Shown here: in pieces, positions 44,423 through 54,220 of the stretch | Numbering within the stretch: position 1 is the first letter of the stretch | Layout: each line of letters begins with the position of its first letter | From: Tepidicella baoligensis | GTDB lineage: Bacteria > Pseudomonadota > Gammaproteobacteria > Burkholderiales > Burkholderiaceae_C | Length of the DNA: 64,000 nt | Reading direction: 5' to 3' | Assembly (NCBI RefSeq): GCF_013432195.1 | Contig: NZ_JACCDB010000001.1 | Span: 459,679 to 523,678 of the forward strand | Translations under genes and position numbers: made by a program | Notes under the pieces: generated by a model | What the model was told of the DNA's origin: nothing | The model's input: only the letters and a program-made list of their open reading frames with translations | Databases searched by the model: none

Positions 44423-45127
44423 ATGGCCAAACGCACATTCAAGATCTACCGCTACGACCCCGAGAAGGACGCCAAGCCCTACATGCAGACCCTGGAGGTC
44501 GAGCTGTCGGGCACCGAGCGCATGCTGCTCGACGCGCTGATGAAGCTCAAGGAGCTGGACCCCTCCATCTCCTTCCGCCGCTCCTGCCGCGAAGGCGTGT
44601 GCGGCTCGGACGCGATGAACATCAACGGCAAGAACGGTCTGGCCTGCCTGACCAACATGAACACGCTCAAGGGCGACATCGTGCTCAAGCCGCTGCCCGG
44701 CCTGCCGGTGGTGCGCGACCTGATCGTGGACATGACGCTGTTCTTCAAGCAGTATCACAGCATCAAGCCCTACCTGATCAACAACACCCTGCCGCCCGAG
44801 AAAGAGCGCCTGCAAAGCCCCGAGGAGCGCGAGGAGCTCAACGGCCTGTACGAGTGCATCCTGTGCGCGAGCTGCTCCACCAGCTGCCCCAGCTTCTGGT
44901 GGAACCCGGACAAGTTCGTCGGCCCGGCCGGCCTGCTGCAAGCCTACCGCTTCATCGCCGACAGCCGTGACCAGGCCACCGCCGAGCGACTGGACAACCT
45001 GGAAGACCCGTACCGCCTGTTCCGCTGCCACACCATCATGAACTGTGTCGATGTCTGCCCCAAGGGACTCAACCCGACCAAGGCCATTGGCAAGATCAAG
45101 GAAATGATGGTGCTGCGCTCGGTCTGA
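44423..45127 (+). CDS. sdhB: Succinate dehydrogenase iron-sulfur subunit
   Basis: Electron-transfer subunit of complex II, 234 residues. The 2Fe-2S motif is CREGVCGSDAMNINGKNGLAC-like, the 4Fe-4S is CILCASCSTSCP, and the 3Fe-4S is CHTIMNCVDVCPKGL. The ATG at 44423 was chosen over a TTG four codons upstream because GGAG lies seven bases before it. Confidence 0.97.
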   Translation: MAKRTFKIYRYDPEKDAKPYMQTLEVELSGTERMLLDALMKLKELDPSISFRRSCREGVCGSDAMNINGKNGLACLTNMNTLKGDIVLKPLPGLPVVRDLIVDMTLFFKQYHSIKPYLINNTLPPEKERLQSPEEREELNGLYECILCASCSTSCPSFWWNPDKFVGPAGLLQAYRFIADSRDQATAERLDNLEDPYRLFRCHTIMNCVDVCPKGLNPTKAIGKIKEMMVLRSV

Positions 45128-45143
45128 GCACACCCTCCCGGCC

Positions 45144-45422
45144 ATGGACGACCACACCCTCCTCGACGCACGCACCCTGAGCAAGCTCAAGTGGCGCTGT
45201 CGCCGTGGCCTGCTCGAAAACGACCTGTTCATCGAGCGTTTCTTTGCCCGCCACGAAGCCGGCATCACCGTGCGTCAGGCGAGGGCCCTGCAGGCGTTGA
45301 TGGACCTGTCCGACAACGATCTGCTCGATCTGTTGTTGCGCCGAACCGAACCGCAAGGGCCTTTGGCCAGCGATGAAGTCGTGGAACTGCTCGGGCTCCT
45401 GCGGACGCCCCAGCCCCACTGA
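45144..45422 (+). CDS. sdhE: FAD assembly factor SdhE
   Basis: Small helical protein of 92 residues that promotes covalent flavinylation of SdhA. The signature [15 protein letters not shown] (RGxxE) lies near residues 19-33. It follows sdhB by 16 bases and precedes gltA by 25, and completes the complex II gene set. Confidence 0.93.
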   Translation: MDDHTLLDARTLSKLKWRCRRGLLENDLFIERFFARHEAGITVRQARALQALMDLSDNDLLDLLLRRTEPQGPLASDEVVELLGLLRTPQPH

Positions 45423-45447
45423 AGACCACCCTCAACAAGGAAGACGA

Positions 45448-46758
45448 ATGAAACTCGTTGACAACAAAGCCATCCTGTCGTTCAGCAACGGCGCTCCCAG
45501 CGTGGAGCTGCCGATTTATGCCGGCAGCATCGGCCCGGATGTGATCGACATCCGCAAGCTGTACGCGCAGACCGGCATGTTCACCTACGATCCCGGCTTC
45601 CTGTCCACCGCTTCCTGCCAGTCGGCCATCACCTACATCGACGGCGACAAAGGCGAGCTGCTCTACCGTGGCTACCCGATCGAGCAACTGGCCACCAGCT
45701 GCGATTATCTGGACGTGTGCTACCTGCTGCTCAAGGGCGAGTTGCCCAACGAGCGCCAGCGCAACGACTTCCACAAGCTCGTGATCAACCACACCATGGT
45801 CAACGAGCAAATGCAGTTCTTCCTGCGCGGTTTCCGCCGCGACGCCCACCCCATGGCCGTGCTGACGGGCCTGGTCGGGGGCATGTCGGCCTTCTACCAT
45901 GACAGCACCGACATCAACAACCCCGAGCACCGCGAGATCGCCGCGATCCGCCTGATCGCCAAGATGCCGACGCTCGTGGCCATGGCCTACAAGTACAAGA
46001 TCGGCCAGCCCTACATGTACCCGCAGAACCACCTGTCGTACGCCGGCAACTTCCTGCGCATGATGTTCGGCACGCCCTGCGAAGAGTACAAGGTCAATCC
46101 GGTGCTGGAGCGCGCGCTCGACCGCATCTTCATCCTGCACGCCGACCACGAACAGAACGCCTCCACCTCCACGGTGCGCCTGTGCGGCTCGTCGGGGACC
46201 AACCCATTCGCGGCCATCGCGGCCGGCGTCGCCTGTCTGTGGGGCCCCTCGCACGGCGGCGCCAATGAAGCCTGCCTCAACATGCTGGAAGAAATCCAGG
46301 CCAGCGGCGGCGTGGCCAAGGTGGGCGAGTTCATGGAGAAAGTCAAAGACAAGTCCTCCGGCGTCAAGCTGATGGGCTTCGGTCACCGCGTCTACAAGAA
46401 CTACGACCCGCGCGCCAAGCTGATGCAGGAAACCTGCAACGAGGTGCTGACCGAGCTGGGCCTGGAGAACGACCCGCTGTTCGCCTTGGCCAAGAAGCTC
46501 GAACAGATCGCGCTGGAAGACGACTATTTCGTGCAGCGCAAGCTCTACCCGAACGTGGACTTCTACTCGGGCATCGTGCAACGCGCCATCGGCATCCCGG
46601 TCAACCTGTTCACTGGCATCTTCGCGCTGGCGCGCACCGTGGGCTGGATCGCCCAGCTCAACGAGATGATCAGCGACCCCGAGTACAAGATCGGCCGTCC
46701 GCGCCAGCTGTTCACCGGCTCGCCGCGACGCGACGTCCCGCCGCTCGACAAGCGCTGA
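45448..46758 (+). CDS. gltA: Citrate synthase (hexameric, type II)
   Basis: Condenses oxaloacetate and acetyl-CoA, 436 residues. Catalytic residues sit in [13 protein letters not shown] (His), [16 protein letters not shown] (His) and [10 protein letters not shown] (Asp). The N-terminal [21 protein letters not shown] is the long, NADH-sensitive Gram-negative type. The ATG at 45448 follows AAGGAA. A hairpin terminator lies 38 bases past the stop, closing the sdh-gltA transcript. Confidence 0.97.
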   Translation: MKLVDNKAILSFSNGAPSVELPIYAGSIGPDVIDIRKLYAQTGMFTYDPGFLSTASCQSAITYIDGDKGELLYRGYPIEQLATSCDYLDVCYLLLKGELPNERQRNDFHKLVINHTMVNEQMQFFLRGFRRDAHPMAVLTGLVGGMSAFYHDSTDINNPEHREIAAIRLIAKMPTLVAMAYKYKIGQPYMYPQNHLSYAGNFLRMMFGTPCEEYKVNPVLERALDRIFILHADHEQNASTSTVRLCGSSGTNPFAAIAAGVACLWGPSHGGANEACLNMLEEIQASGGVAKVGEFMEKVKDKSSGVKLMGFGHRVYKNYDPRAKLMQETCNEVLTELGLENDPLFALAKKLEQIALEDDYFVQRKLYPNVDFYSGIVQRAIGIPVNLFTGIFALARTVGWIAQLNEMISDPEYKIGRPRQLFTGSPRRDVPPLDKR

Positions 46759-46796
46759 TCCGTGACCGCACGCCTTTGCGGCGTGCGACAGCCCCC

Positions 46797-46826
46797 AGGC
46801 CCGCCCCCAGGCGGGCCTTGTTGTTG
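46797..46826 (+). terminator. Terminator after gltA
   Basis: Stem AGGCCCGC (46797-46804) and GCGGGCCT (46811-46818), 6-base loop, followed by TGTTGTTGG. The T-tract is imperfect, but the strong GC stem right after the gltA stop supports termination. Confidence 0.7.
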
Positions 46827-46827
46827 G

Positions 46828-46846
46828 CCTTGACCTAGAATCAAGG
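46828..46846. promoter_or_regulatory. Inverted repeat upstream of leuC overlapping a -10-like element
   Basis: CCTTGA (46828-46833) and TCAAGG (46841-46846) are separated by 7 bases. A TAGAAT -10-like hexamer (46836-46841) lies within. It is 43 bases before the leuC start and may be an operator; the regulator is unknown. Confidence 0.35.
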
Positions 46847-46889
46847 AATCGGCCGGTCATGCCGGCCCCACGACCTGGAACATCCTGCC

Positions 46890-48311
46890 ATGGGACGCAC
46901 CCTTTACGACAAGATCTGGGACGAGCACGTCGTCCACACCGAAGAAGACGGCACCGCCGTGCTCTACATCGACCGGCACCTGGTGCACGAAGTCACCAGC
47001 CCGCAGGCGTTCGAGGGCCTGCGCGCGGCGGGCCGTCCGGTCTGGCGGGTGAGTTCCGTGGTGGCCACCGCCGACCACAACACCCCGACCACCGGCTGGG
47101 AACGGGGCTATGACGGCATCGCCGATCCGATCAGCAAGGAACAGATCGCCACCCTGGACGCCAACATCGCCGAGTTCGGTGCTGCGGCCTACTTCCCCTT
47201 CCTGAGCCAGCGTCAGGGCATTGTCCACGTCATCGGCCCGGAGAACGGCGCCACGCTGCCCGGCATGACGGTGGTCTGCGGCGACAGCCACACCTCCACC
47301 CATGGCGCCTTCGGCGCGCTGGCGCACGGCATCGGCACCTCCGAAGTCGAGCATGTGCTGGCCACGCAAACGCTGCTGGCCAAGAAAGCCAAGAACATGC
47401 TGATCCGCGTCGAGGGCCAAGTCCCGCGCGGCGTGACCGCCAAGGACATCGTGCTCGCGATCATCGGCCGCATCGGCACCGCCGGCGGCACCGGCTACAC
47501 CATCGAATTCGCGGGCAGCGCCATCCGCGCCCTGAGCATGGAAGGCCGCATGACGGTGTGCAACATGGCCATCGAAGCCGGCGCGCGCGCCGGTCTGGTG
47601 GCGGTGGACGACAAGACCATCGAGTACGTCCGGGGCCGGCCCATGGCCCCCACGGGCGTGGAGTGGGATCAGGCCGTGGCCTACTGGAAAACGCTGCACT
47701 CCGACGCCGACGCCGTGTTCGACACCGTGGTGGAGCTGGACGCCACCGAAATCCTGCCCCAGGTGACCTGGGGCACCTCGCCCGAGATGGTGCTCCCCGT
47801 GACCGCCACCGTCCCCGATCCGGAACAGGAGCAGGACCCGAACAAGCGCAACGCCATCGAACGGGCACTGACCTACATGGATCTGCGGCCCGGCAAACCC
47901 CTGACAGACATCGTGGTGGACAAGGTGTTCATCGGCTCCTGCACCAACAGCCGCATCGAGGACATGCGTGAAGCGGCGGCCGTGGTGAAAAAGCTGGGGC
48001 AGAAGGTGGCCAAAAATGTCAAGCTCGCCATGGTGGTCCCGGGTTCCGGCCTGGTCAAAGCACAGGCCGAGCGCGAAGGCCTGCACGAGATTTTCCGCGC
48101 CGCCGGTTTCGAATGGCGCGAGCCCGGCTGCTCGATGTGCCTGGCCATGAACGCCGACCGGCTGGAGCCGGGTGAGCGCTGCGCCTCGACCAGCAACCGC
48201 AACTTCGAAGGCCGTCAGGGTGCCGGCGGCCGAACCCATCTGGTCTCCCCGGCCATGGCCGCGGCCGCCGCCATCCACGGCCATTTCGTCGATATCCGCT
48301 CATTCGCCTGA
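46890..48311 (+). CDS. leuC: 3-isopropylmalate dehydratase large subunit
   Basis: Fe-S isomerase subunit of leucine biosynthesis, 473 residues. [19 protein letters not shown], the cluster cysteines in [15 protein letters not shown] and GCSMCLAMN, and the [19 protein letters not shown] tail are present. It works with LeuD, separated from it only by a small lipoprotein gene. Confidence 0.97.
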   Translation: MGRTLYDKIWDEHVVHTEEDGTAVLYIDRHLVHEVTSPQAFEGLRAAGRPVWRVSSVVATADHNTPTTGWERGYDGIADPISKEQIATLDANIAEFGAAAYFPFLSQRQGIVHVIGPENGATLPGMTVVCGDSHTSTHGAFGALAHGIGTSEVEHVLATQTLLAKKAKNMLIRVEGQVPRGVTAKDIVLAIIGRIGTAGGTGYTIEFAGSAIRALSMEGRMTVCNMAIEAGARAGLVAVDDKTIEYVRGRPMAPTGVEWDQAVAYWKTLHSDADAVFDTVVELDATEILPQVTWGTSPEMVLPVTATVPDPEQEQDPNKRNAIERALTYMDLRPGKPLTDIVVDKVFIGSCTNSRIEDMREAAAVVKKLGQKVAKNVKLAMVVPGSGLVKAQAEREGLHEIFRAAGFEWREPGCSMCLAMNADRLEPGERCASTSNRNFEGRQGAGGRTHLVSPAMAAAAAIHGHFVDIRSFA

Positions 48312-48335
48312 CGTTGCCTTCAAAGGAGTCTAGCC

Positions 48336-48467
48336 ATGAAAACCACGATCGCCCTGATTCTGACCAGCCTCAGCCTGCTGCTCACAGGCTGCAACACCGT
48401 GGCCGGCATCGGCAAGGATGTGCAACGCGGCGGTCAGGTGCTCGAAGACGCCGCCAAGAAGAAGTAA
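48336..48467 (+). CDS. ecnB: Entericidin A/B-family lipoprotein
   Basis: 43-residue lipoprotein, too short for automatic gene calls that use a length cut-off. The N-terminal signal ALILTSLSLLLTGC holds the lipobox with acylated Cys19. The C-terminal CNTVAGIGKDVQRGGQVLED is the entericidin pattern (amphipathic Gly/Asp/Gln helix). AAAGGAG lies ahead of the ATG. It is inserted between leuC and leuD with 24 and 3 base gaps, so it is co-transcribed with leucine genes. Entericidins form a stationary-phase toxin/antidote pair in E. coli; only one copy is here. Confidence 0.9.
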   Translation: MKTTIALILTSLSLLLTGCNTVAGIGKDVQRGGQVLEDAAKKK

Positions 48468-48470
48468 GCC

Positions 48471-49124
48471 ATGCAGAAATTCACCGTGCACCAGGGTCTC
48501 GTGGCCCCCATGGACCGCGAGAACGTCGATACCGACGCCATCATCCCGAAGCAATTCCTGAAGTCGATCCGCAAGACGGGCTTCGGCCCCAACCTGTTCG
48601 ACGAGTGGCGCTACCTGGACCAGCCCGGGCAACCCGGTGTGCCGGAGAGCGCGCGCAAGCCCAACCCGGATTTCGTGCTCAACCAGCCCCGCTACCGGGG
48701 CGCCTCCATTCTGTTGGCGCGCAAGAATTTCGGCTGCGGCTCCAGCCGCGAACACGCCCCCTGGGCGATCGAGCAGTATGGCTTTCGTGCCCTGATCGCG
48801 CCCAGCTTCGCCGACATCTTCTTCAACAACTGCTTCAAAAACGGCCTGCTGCCCATCGTGCTGCCCGAAGCCACGGTCAACCAGCTGTTCGACGAGGTGT
48901 ATGCCTTCCCAGGCTACCAGCTCACCATCGACCTGGAACGCCAGGTGATCGTCAAGCCGCAAGGCGAGGAAATCCCCTTCGACGTACAACCCTTCCGGAA
49001 ATACTGCCTGCTCAACGGCCTGGACGACATCGGGTTGACGCTGCGCCACAAGGACAAAATCCAGGCCTTTGAAGCGCACCGTCTGGCCACCAAGCCCTGG
49101 CTGGCGCGCACCTTCGCCGGCTGA
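48471..49124 (+). CDS. leuD: 3-isopropylmalate dehydratase small subunit
   Basis: Swivel subunit partner of LeuC, 217 residues. It has [29 protein letters not shown], and [17 protein letters not shown]. The start lies three bases after the entericidin stop. Confidence 0.96.
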   Translation: MQKFTVHQGLVAPMDRENVDTDAIIPKQFLKSIRKTGFGPNLFDEWRYLDQPGQPGVPESARKPNPDFVLNQPRYRGASILLARKNFGCGSSREHAPWAIEQYGFRALIAPSFADIFFNNCFKNGLLPIVLPEATVNQLFDEVYAFPGYQLTIDLERQVIVKPQGEEIPFDVQPFRKYCLLNGLDDIGLTLRHKDKIQAFEAHRLATKPWLARTFAG

Positions 49125-49190
49125 AGCCGCTGCTGCGCTCACAGCCAGTCTCTCCACCCTCGACACCGCGCTTTCGTGCGCGCATTCCTT

Positions 49191-50261
49191 ATGAAGATCG
49201 CAGTGTTGCCGGGCGACGGCATCGGTACCGAAATCGTGAACGAGGCCGTCAAGGTCCTGCGCGCCCTGGACCTCGACCTCTCCATGGAGCAAGCGCCCGT
49301 GGGCGGGGCAGCCTACGAGCTCCATGGGCATCCGTTGCCCGAGTCCACGCTCAAACTGGCCATGGACGCCGATGCCGTGCTGTTCGGCGCCGTGGGCGAC
49401 TGGAAATACGACACCCTGGACCGCCCGCTGCGCCCGGAACAGGCCATTCTCGGTCTGCGCAAGCACATGGGCCTGTTCGCCAACTTCCGCCCCGCGATTT
49501 GCTACGAGCAACTGGTGGGCGCCTCCAGCCTGAAACCCGAGCTGATCGCGGGCCTGGACATTCTCATCATCCGTGAACTGACCGGCGACATCTATTTCGG
49601 CCAGCCGCGCGGCCGCCGCACCGCTGTCGACGGCCACTTCCCCGGTGCCGAGGAAGCGTTCGACACGATGCGCTACTCCAAGCCGGAAATCGAGCGCATC
49701 GCCCATGTCGCTTTCCAGGCCGCGCGCAAACGCCGCCAGAAAGTCACCAGCGTGGACAAAGCCAACGTGCTGGAAACCTTCCAGTTCTGGAAGGACGTGG
49801 TCACCAAGGTGCACAAAGACTACCCCGATGTGGAACTTCAGCACATGTACGTGGACAACGCGGCGATGCAGCTGGTGAAGGCCCCGAAGGCGTTTGACGT
49901 GATCGTCACGGGCAACATGTTTGGCGACATCCTCTCCGACGAAGCGTCCATGCTGACCGGCTCCATCGGCATGCTGCCGTCGGCCAGCCTGAACGCCAAG
50001 GGCCAGGGTCTGTACGAACCCAGCCACGGCAGCGCCCCCGACATCGCTGGCAAGGGCGTGGCCAACCCGCTGGCCACCATCCTGAGCGCGGCCATGATGC
50101 TGCGCTTCAGCCTGAACCAGCCGGAGGCGGCCGACCGCATCGAAGCGGCGGTGCAGAAGGTGCTGGCACAAGGGCTGCGCACCCCCGACATCTACAGCGA
50201 AGGCACCACCAAGGTGGGCACCGCGCAGATGGGCGATGCGGTGGTCGCCGCCCTGATGTGA
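49191..50261 (+). CDS. leuB: 3-isopropylmalate dehydrogenase
   Basis: NAD-dependent oxidative decarboxylase of leucine synthesis, 356 residues. [28 protein letters not shown], the Lys in [32 protein letters not shown] and [14 protein letters not shown] are present. The ATG at 49191 was chosen over a GTG five codons upstream because it is the standard N-terminus. Confidence 0.97.
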   Translation: MKIAVLPGDGIGTEIVNEAVKVLRALDLDLSMEQAPVGGAAYELHGHPLPESTLKLAMDADAVLFGAVGDWKYDTLDRPLRPEQAILGLRKHMGLFANFRPAICYEQLVGASSLKPELIAGLDILIIRELTGDIYFGQPRGRRTAVDGHFPGAEEAFDTMRYSKPEIERIAHVAFQAARKRRQKVTSVDKANVLETFQFWKDVVTKVHKDYPDVELQHMYVDNAAMQLVKAPKAFDVIVTGNMFGDILSDEASMLTGSIGMLPSASLNAKGQGLYEPSHGSAPDIAGKGVANPLATILSAAMMLRFSLNQPEAADRIEAAVQKVLAQGLRTPDIYSEGTTKVGTAQMGDAVVAALM

Positions 50262-50316
50262 TCCGTGCGGCGGGCTTGTCAGCCTCAGGCAAATCCGCAT
50301 GCTTTACAATGTAACC

Positions 50317-50418
50317 ATGTTTGCCGCTCGCCTGTTCTCCATGAACACCGCTTCTGCCGACCTGGCAGGCGTGGACGTGCGTGCAATCACCACCAAAACC
50401 ACGACCATTGAGAGCTGA
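50317..50418 (+). CDS. Candidate Thr/Lys/Ile-rich leader peptide upstream of asd
   Basis: 33-codon frame from the ATG at 50317 (or a second ATG at 50341) to TGA at 50418. Its end reads ITTKTTTIES. The eight codons ATC ACC ACC AAA ACC ACG ACC ATT contain five Thr, one Lys and two Ile, end products of the pathway that starts with Asd. A TACAAT -10-like element (50305-50310) would place the transcript start close to the first ATG. This is the layout of a ribosome-mediated attenuator such as thrL in E. coli. No Shine-Dalgarno is seen, so a leaderless start is possible. Confidence 0.6.
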   Translation: MFAARLFSMNTASADLAGVDVRAITTKTTTIES

Positions 50419-50500
50419 TCGGCTCCGGTATCGTCGTGCGCCCTTCCCGGCCTTGACGAGCCGGGGCAAACAGGTCTGGTCTGGGCTGTTTTTGTTTCAC
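50419..50500 (+). promoter_or_regulatory. Putative attenuator region of asd
   Basis: After the leader stop, CGGCTC (50420-50425) can pair with GAGCCG (50458-50463), competing with the stem CCCGGC (50446-50451) / GCCGGG (50460-50465). A further AAACAG (50468-50473) / CTGTTT (50486-50491) hairpin runs into TTTTTG. Mutually exclusive stems and a final T-run are what an attenuator needs, but folding energies were not computed. Confidence 0.45.
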
Positions 50501-50517
50501 TAGAAAGGGCGTTTCAC

Positions 50518-51627
50518 ATGAGCAAATTGGTAGGTCTGGTTGGCTGGCGCGGCATGGTCGGCTCGGTACTGATGGACCGTATGGTCGCAGAAGGCGACTT
50601 CGAGCACATCGAACCCGTTTTCTTCTCCACATCCAACAGCGGTGGCGTGGCCCCGGCCATGGCCAAGGCGCACAAGACGCTGCGGGACGCGAACGACATC
50701 GCGGCACTGGCCGCCTGTGACATCGTCATCACCTGCCAAGGGGGGGACTACACCAAAGAGGTCTTCCCCAAACTGCGCGCCAGCGGCTGGCAAGGCCACT
50801 GGATCGATGCCGCCTCGGCCCTGCGCATGGAGTCCGATGCGGTCATCGTCCTGGACCCGGTCAACGAAGGCCTGATCCGCAAGCGTCTGGCGGCGGGCGG
50901 CAAGAACTGGATCGGTGGCAACTGCACCAACTCCATCCTGTTGATGGGCTTGGGCGGCTTGTTCCGGGAGGGGTTGGTCGAATGGGTCAGCTCCATGACC
51001 TACCAAGCCGCATCGGGCGGCGGCGCGAACCACATGCGTGAACTGCTCAAGGGCATGGGGGTGGTGTATGGTGCCGTGGCCGACGAACTGGCCACCCCCG
51101 CCTCCGCCATCCTGGAGATCGACCGCAAGGTGGCCCAAGCCATTCGGGAGGACGTGCCGACCGAATACTTCGGCGCCCCCTTGGCCGGAGGCCTGATTCC
51201 CTGGATCGACGCCCAACTGCCCAACGGCCAGTCGAAAGAAGAGTGGAAGGGACAAGCCGAGGTCAACAAAATCCTGGGCACCGAACAGACCATTCCTGTG
51301 GATGGCCTGTGCGTGCGGATCGGCGCCATGCGCTGCCACAGCCTGGCGCTGACGCTCAAGCTCAAGAAAGACCTGCCGCTGGAGCAGATCGAGTCCATCA
51401 TCAAGAGTGGCAACCCATGGGTGAAGTGGGTGCCGAACGACCGCGCCCTCACCGTGAAGGAACTGACACCGGCCGCGATCACCGGCGGCCTGGAGGTGGG
51501 GGTGGGGCGCGTGCGCAAGCTCAACATGGGCCCCGAGTACGTCTCTGCCTTCGTGATCGGCGACCAGCTGCTGTGGGGTGCGGCCGAGCCGCTGCGCCGC
51601 ATGCTGCGGATTCTGCTGGAGTCCTGA
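50518..51627 (+). CDS. asd: Aspartate-semialdehyde dehydrogenase
   Basis: Makes aspartate semialdehyde for Lys, Met, Thr and Ile (and diaminopimelate). It has 369 residues. [17 protein letters not shown], the active-site Cys in [29 protein letters not shown] and the catalytic His in [14 protein letters not shown] are seen. AGAAAGGGCG lies ahead of the ATG. It follows a 256-base gap holding the leader peptide and hairpins. Confidence 0.97.
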   Translation: MSKLVGLVGWRGMVGSVLMDRMVAEGDFEHIEPVFFSTSNSGGVAPAMAKAHKTLRDANDIAALAACDIVITCQGGDYTKEVFPKLRASGWQGHWIDAASALRMESDAVIVLDPVNEGLIRKRLAAGGKNWIGGNCTNSILLMGLGGLFREGLVEWVSSMTYQAASGGGANHMRELLKGMGVVYGAVADELATPASAILEIDRKVAQAIREDVPTEYFGAPLAGGLIPWIDAQLPNGQSKEEWKGQAEVNKILGTEQTIPVDGLCVRIGAMRCHSLALTLKLKKDLPLEQIESIIKSGNPWVKWVPNDRALTVKELTPAAITGGLEVGVGRVRKLNMGPEYVSAFVIGDQLLWGAAEPLRRMLRILLES

Positions 51628-51652
51628 GGTTATAGTTTGCAGCTCCGGTTGA

Positions 51653-51684
51653 CCGGGAATGTGGCGGTGTTGCAACATTCCCGG
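51653..51684. repeat. Perfect inverted repeat between asd and fimV
   Basis: CCGGGAATGT (51653-51662) and ACATTCCCGG (51675-51684), 10-bp stem with a 12-base loop, 25 bases past the asd stop. No T-run follows, so it could be a weak terminator, a processing site or an operator. Confidence 0.45.
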
Positions 51685-51779
51685 CCCATGTCATACTTCA
51701 CACCGGCCATGCCGCGACTCAAGCGGCTTCTGAGCTTGTCACCGTAAACGCTTGATGCTAAGGTGATTTCTCGCAAGAA

Positions 51780-54194
51780 ATGGTAGAGGTTTCTGTGCAG
51801 CAAACTACGAGCAATCGCCTGAGGTCAGGCCCGTCGGCCCCCGGCCCCCAACCGCAGGTTTCTGCCACGCGCCATGGCTGGCGGGCCGTCGCTGCTGCGG
51901 TGGTGCTGGCATCGGCCGTGGTGGCCGACCAGGCTTGGGCGCTGGCCCTGGGCCGCATCCAGGTCCAGTCCCTGCTCGGTGAACCGTTGCGCGCCGAAAT
52001 CGACGTTCCCAGCATCACAGCCGAAGAGCGCTCCTCCTTGCAGATCGGGATTGCCACACCCGAACGCTTCCGGGCAGCCAACATGGACTTCAATGCCCTG
52101 CTGCAGGACGTGAAGCTGGAGCTGGTGCAGCGCCCCGACGGGCGCACCATGATCCGCCTCAGCAGTGAGCGCGTGGTCACCGATCCCTTCCTCGACGTGG
52201 TGGTCCAGGCCACCTGGAACAACGGCCAGTTGCTGCGCGGCTACACCCTGCTGTTCGACCCGCCCAATCTGCGCCCTGCGCCGTCTCCCCTGCTGCCCGC
52301 GGCCCCCGCGGCACCGGTGATCACCGAGGTACGTCCCGCTACCCCGGTGCCGCCCCCAGCCACACCCTCGGCTGCCCCAGCCCCCGTGACCGCGCCCCGC
52401 CCTCCCGCGCCGGCCCCCGCCGCCCCGGCAGCCACCGAAGTGGCCGTCCAATGGGGGGACACGGCGGGGCGCATCGCACAGGCCCATCTGCCCGCCGGCG
52501 TTTCCCTCGACCAGATGCTGATCGCCATGCTGCGGGCCAACCCGCACGCGTTCATGGGCAACAACGTCAACCGCCTCATGGCAGGCGTCGTCCTCAACCT
52601 GCCCGACGCACAGGAGGCGGCTGCCATCAACCCGGCCGAAGCCCGCCAGTTGGTGGTGGCCCAGAGCCGGGATTTCAACGAATACCGGCGCCGACTCGCC
52701 GGCATGGCACCCGCCCAGGCCACCCCTGCACCCACCCGGTCCGCCGCGGGCACCGTACAGGCAGAGGTCACCGACCAGCAGCCCAGCGCCACCGCGCAGG
52801 ACCGGCTCACCCTCGCCAAAGGCACGGAGCCTGACCCACAGACCGAGCAGATCGCCCAAGCCCGCCAACAGGAGGCCGATCAGGCCCGCACCCGCGAACT
52901 CGACCGCAACCTGCAAGAGCTGCAACGTTTGCAGGAAGCCGCCCAAACGGTGACGGTTCCCCCCGCTGACGCTCCGCCTCCAGCCACCGCGCCGGCTGCC
53001 GAGCCACCGCTCCCGGGTCCCGCCATCGAGGCCCCCGTTCCCCCTCCGCCCCCGACCGCACCGGCCGCAGCCCCCGCTCCTGCAGTGGGCTCCTGGATGC
53101 AAAGCCTCACCGCGCATCCTTATGCCCTGCCCGCTGGCGGCGGCCTGGTGGCGCTGCTGGCCTTGCTGGGCCTGCTGCGCTGGCGTCGTCAGCGTCAGGA
53201 AACGGCCCTGGCCGAACAGGACGAGCCCGCTCCTTCGGAATACAGGGCGGCCGAAGGCCAGACGGTGGACACCAGCGAGGAAGCTCCGGTTTCGTCGATG
53301 ATGTATTCACCCAGCCAACTCGACGCCGGCGGGGACGTGGACCCGGTGGCCGAGGCCGACGTGTATCTGGCCTACGGGCGTGACCGCCAAGCGGAGGAAA
53401 TTCTGCAAGAAGCCATCCGGCTGCATCCGGAGCGCCTGCCAGCCCGGCTCAAACTGCTGGAGATTTACGCCCAGCGCAACGATGTCAACGCCTTCAACGC
53501 CGCCGCCGCCGAGGTCCATGACCTGACCGGCGGCACCGGTCCGCAATGGCAGCAAGCCCGCGAGGCGGGCCTGAAGGTGGATCCAGACAACCCGCTCTAC
53601 CTCAAGGGCGCAGCCCCGGCCGAGAGGCCGGATGACGCGCCTCTGAGCGAGCCGCCGGACATCGACCTGAACTTCGACGCCCCCGAGTCACCCGCCACGC
53701 CCGAGGGCACGCCGAGTACCGACCGGCCCGAAAGCGGCGCCGATGACGGCCTCGAAGCGCCGCGCCAAGCCGACAACGCCAAGAAGACCGATCTGGCCTC
53801 AGAGACGTCCTCTGCCTTCGATCTCGACTTCAGCGAACTCGAAGCGCCTGAAGCGAGCCCCGCCCCCCCACCCGCCGATCAGGCCACCGATCTGCCCGCC
53901 GAGGTCAAGGATCTGTCGCTGGATCTCGACCTGGATCTGGACACACCGACCGCACCACCCCCGGCAGCCACGGACGGCGGCCTCCCTCCCCGGGAGGAAG
54001 ACCCCATGGCCGGCTTCGAACTCGACGAAACGCTGGGCGACAACGACCCGCTGGAAACCAAGCTTTCGCTGGCCCGGGAGTTTCAGGCCATTGGCGACAC
54101 CGAGGGGGCACGCTCGCTGGCCGAGGAAGTCGAAGCCGAAGCCAGTGGTGAGCTCCGGGAGCGTGCCCGGGCCTTCCTGTCCGAGCTCTCCTGA
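51780..54194 (+). CDS. fimV: FimV-like type IV pilus/peptidoglycan hub protein
   Basis: Inner-membrane protein that organises pilus and chemosensory assembly in other bacteria, 804 residues. Its order is a signal/anchor segment, the FimV N-terminal domain (GRIQVQSLLGEPLRAEIDVPS), a Pro/Ala linker, and a LysM motif near residues 221-275 (WGDTAGRIAQAHLPAGVSLDQM). A coiled-coil near 355-400, a transmembrane helix near 443-466, a TPR-like cytoplasmic part (ADVYLAYGRDRQAEEILQEA) and the conserved C-terminal domain (LETKLSLAREFQAIGDTEGAR) follow. A GTG five codons later (51795) has a better ribosome site (AGAGG) and may be the true start. Confidence 0.9.
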   Translation: MVEVSVQQTTSNRLRSGPSAPGPQPQVSATRHGWRAVAAAVVLASAVVADQAWALALGRIQVQSLLGEPLRAEIDVPSITAEERSSLQIGIATPERFRAANMDFNALLQDVKLELVQRPDGRTMIRLSSERVVTDPFLDVVVQATWNNGQLLRGYTLLFDPPNLRPAPSPLLPAAPAAPVITEVRPATPVPPPATPSAAPAPVTAPRPPAPAPAAPAATEVAVQWGDTAGRIAQAHLPAGVSLDQMLIAMLRANPHAFMGNNVNRLMAGVVLNLPDAQEAAAINPAEARQLVVAQSRDFNEYRRRLAGMAPAQATPAPTRSAAGTVQAEVTDQQPSATAQDRLTLAKGTEPDPQTEQIAQARQQEADQARTRELDRNLQELQRLQEAAQTVTVPPADAPPPATAPAAEPPLPGPAIEAPVPPPPPTAPAAAPAPAVGSWMQSLTAHPYALPAGGGLVALLALLGLLRWRRQRQETALAEQDEPAPSEYRAAEGQTVDTSEEAPVSSMMYSPSQLDAGGDVDPVAEADVYLAYGRDRQAEEILQEAIRLHPERLPARLKLLEIYAQRNDVNAFNAAAAEVHDLTGGTGPQWQQAREAGLKVDPDNPLYLKGAAPAERPDDAPLSEPPDIDLNFDAPESPATPEGTPSTDRPESGADDGLEAPRQADNAKKTDLASETSSAFDLDFSELEAPEASPAPPPADQATDLPAEVKDLSLDLDLDLDTPTAPPPAATDGGLPPREEDPMAGFELDETLGDNDPLETKLSLAREFQAIGDTEGARSLAEEVEAEASGELRERARAFLSELS

Positions 54195-54220
54195 GCGCTC
54201 GCTCCACCCACAGGCTTGCT

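Noticed and set aside
42047-45268. Long minus-strand open frame opposite sdhDAB
   Set aside because: Shadow of the sdh genes; no motif, no ribosome site, and sdhA/sdhB on plus are unmistakable.
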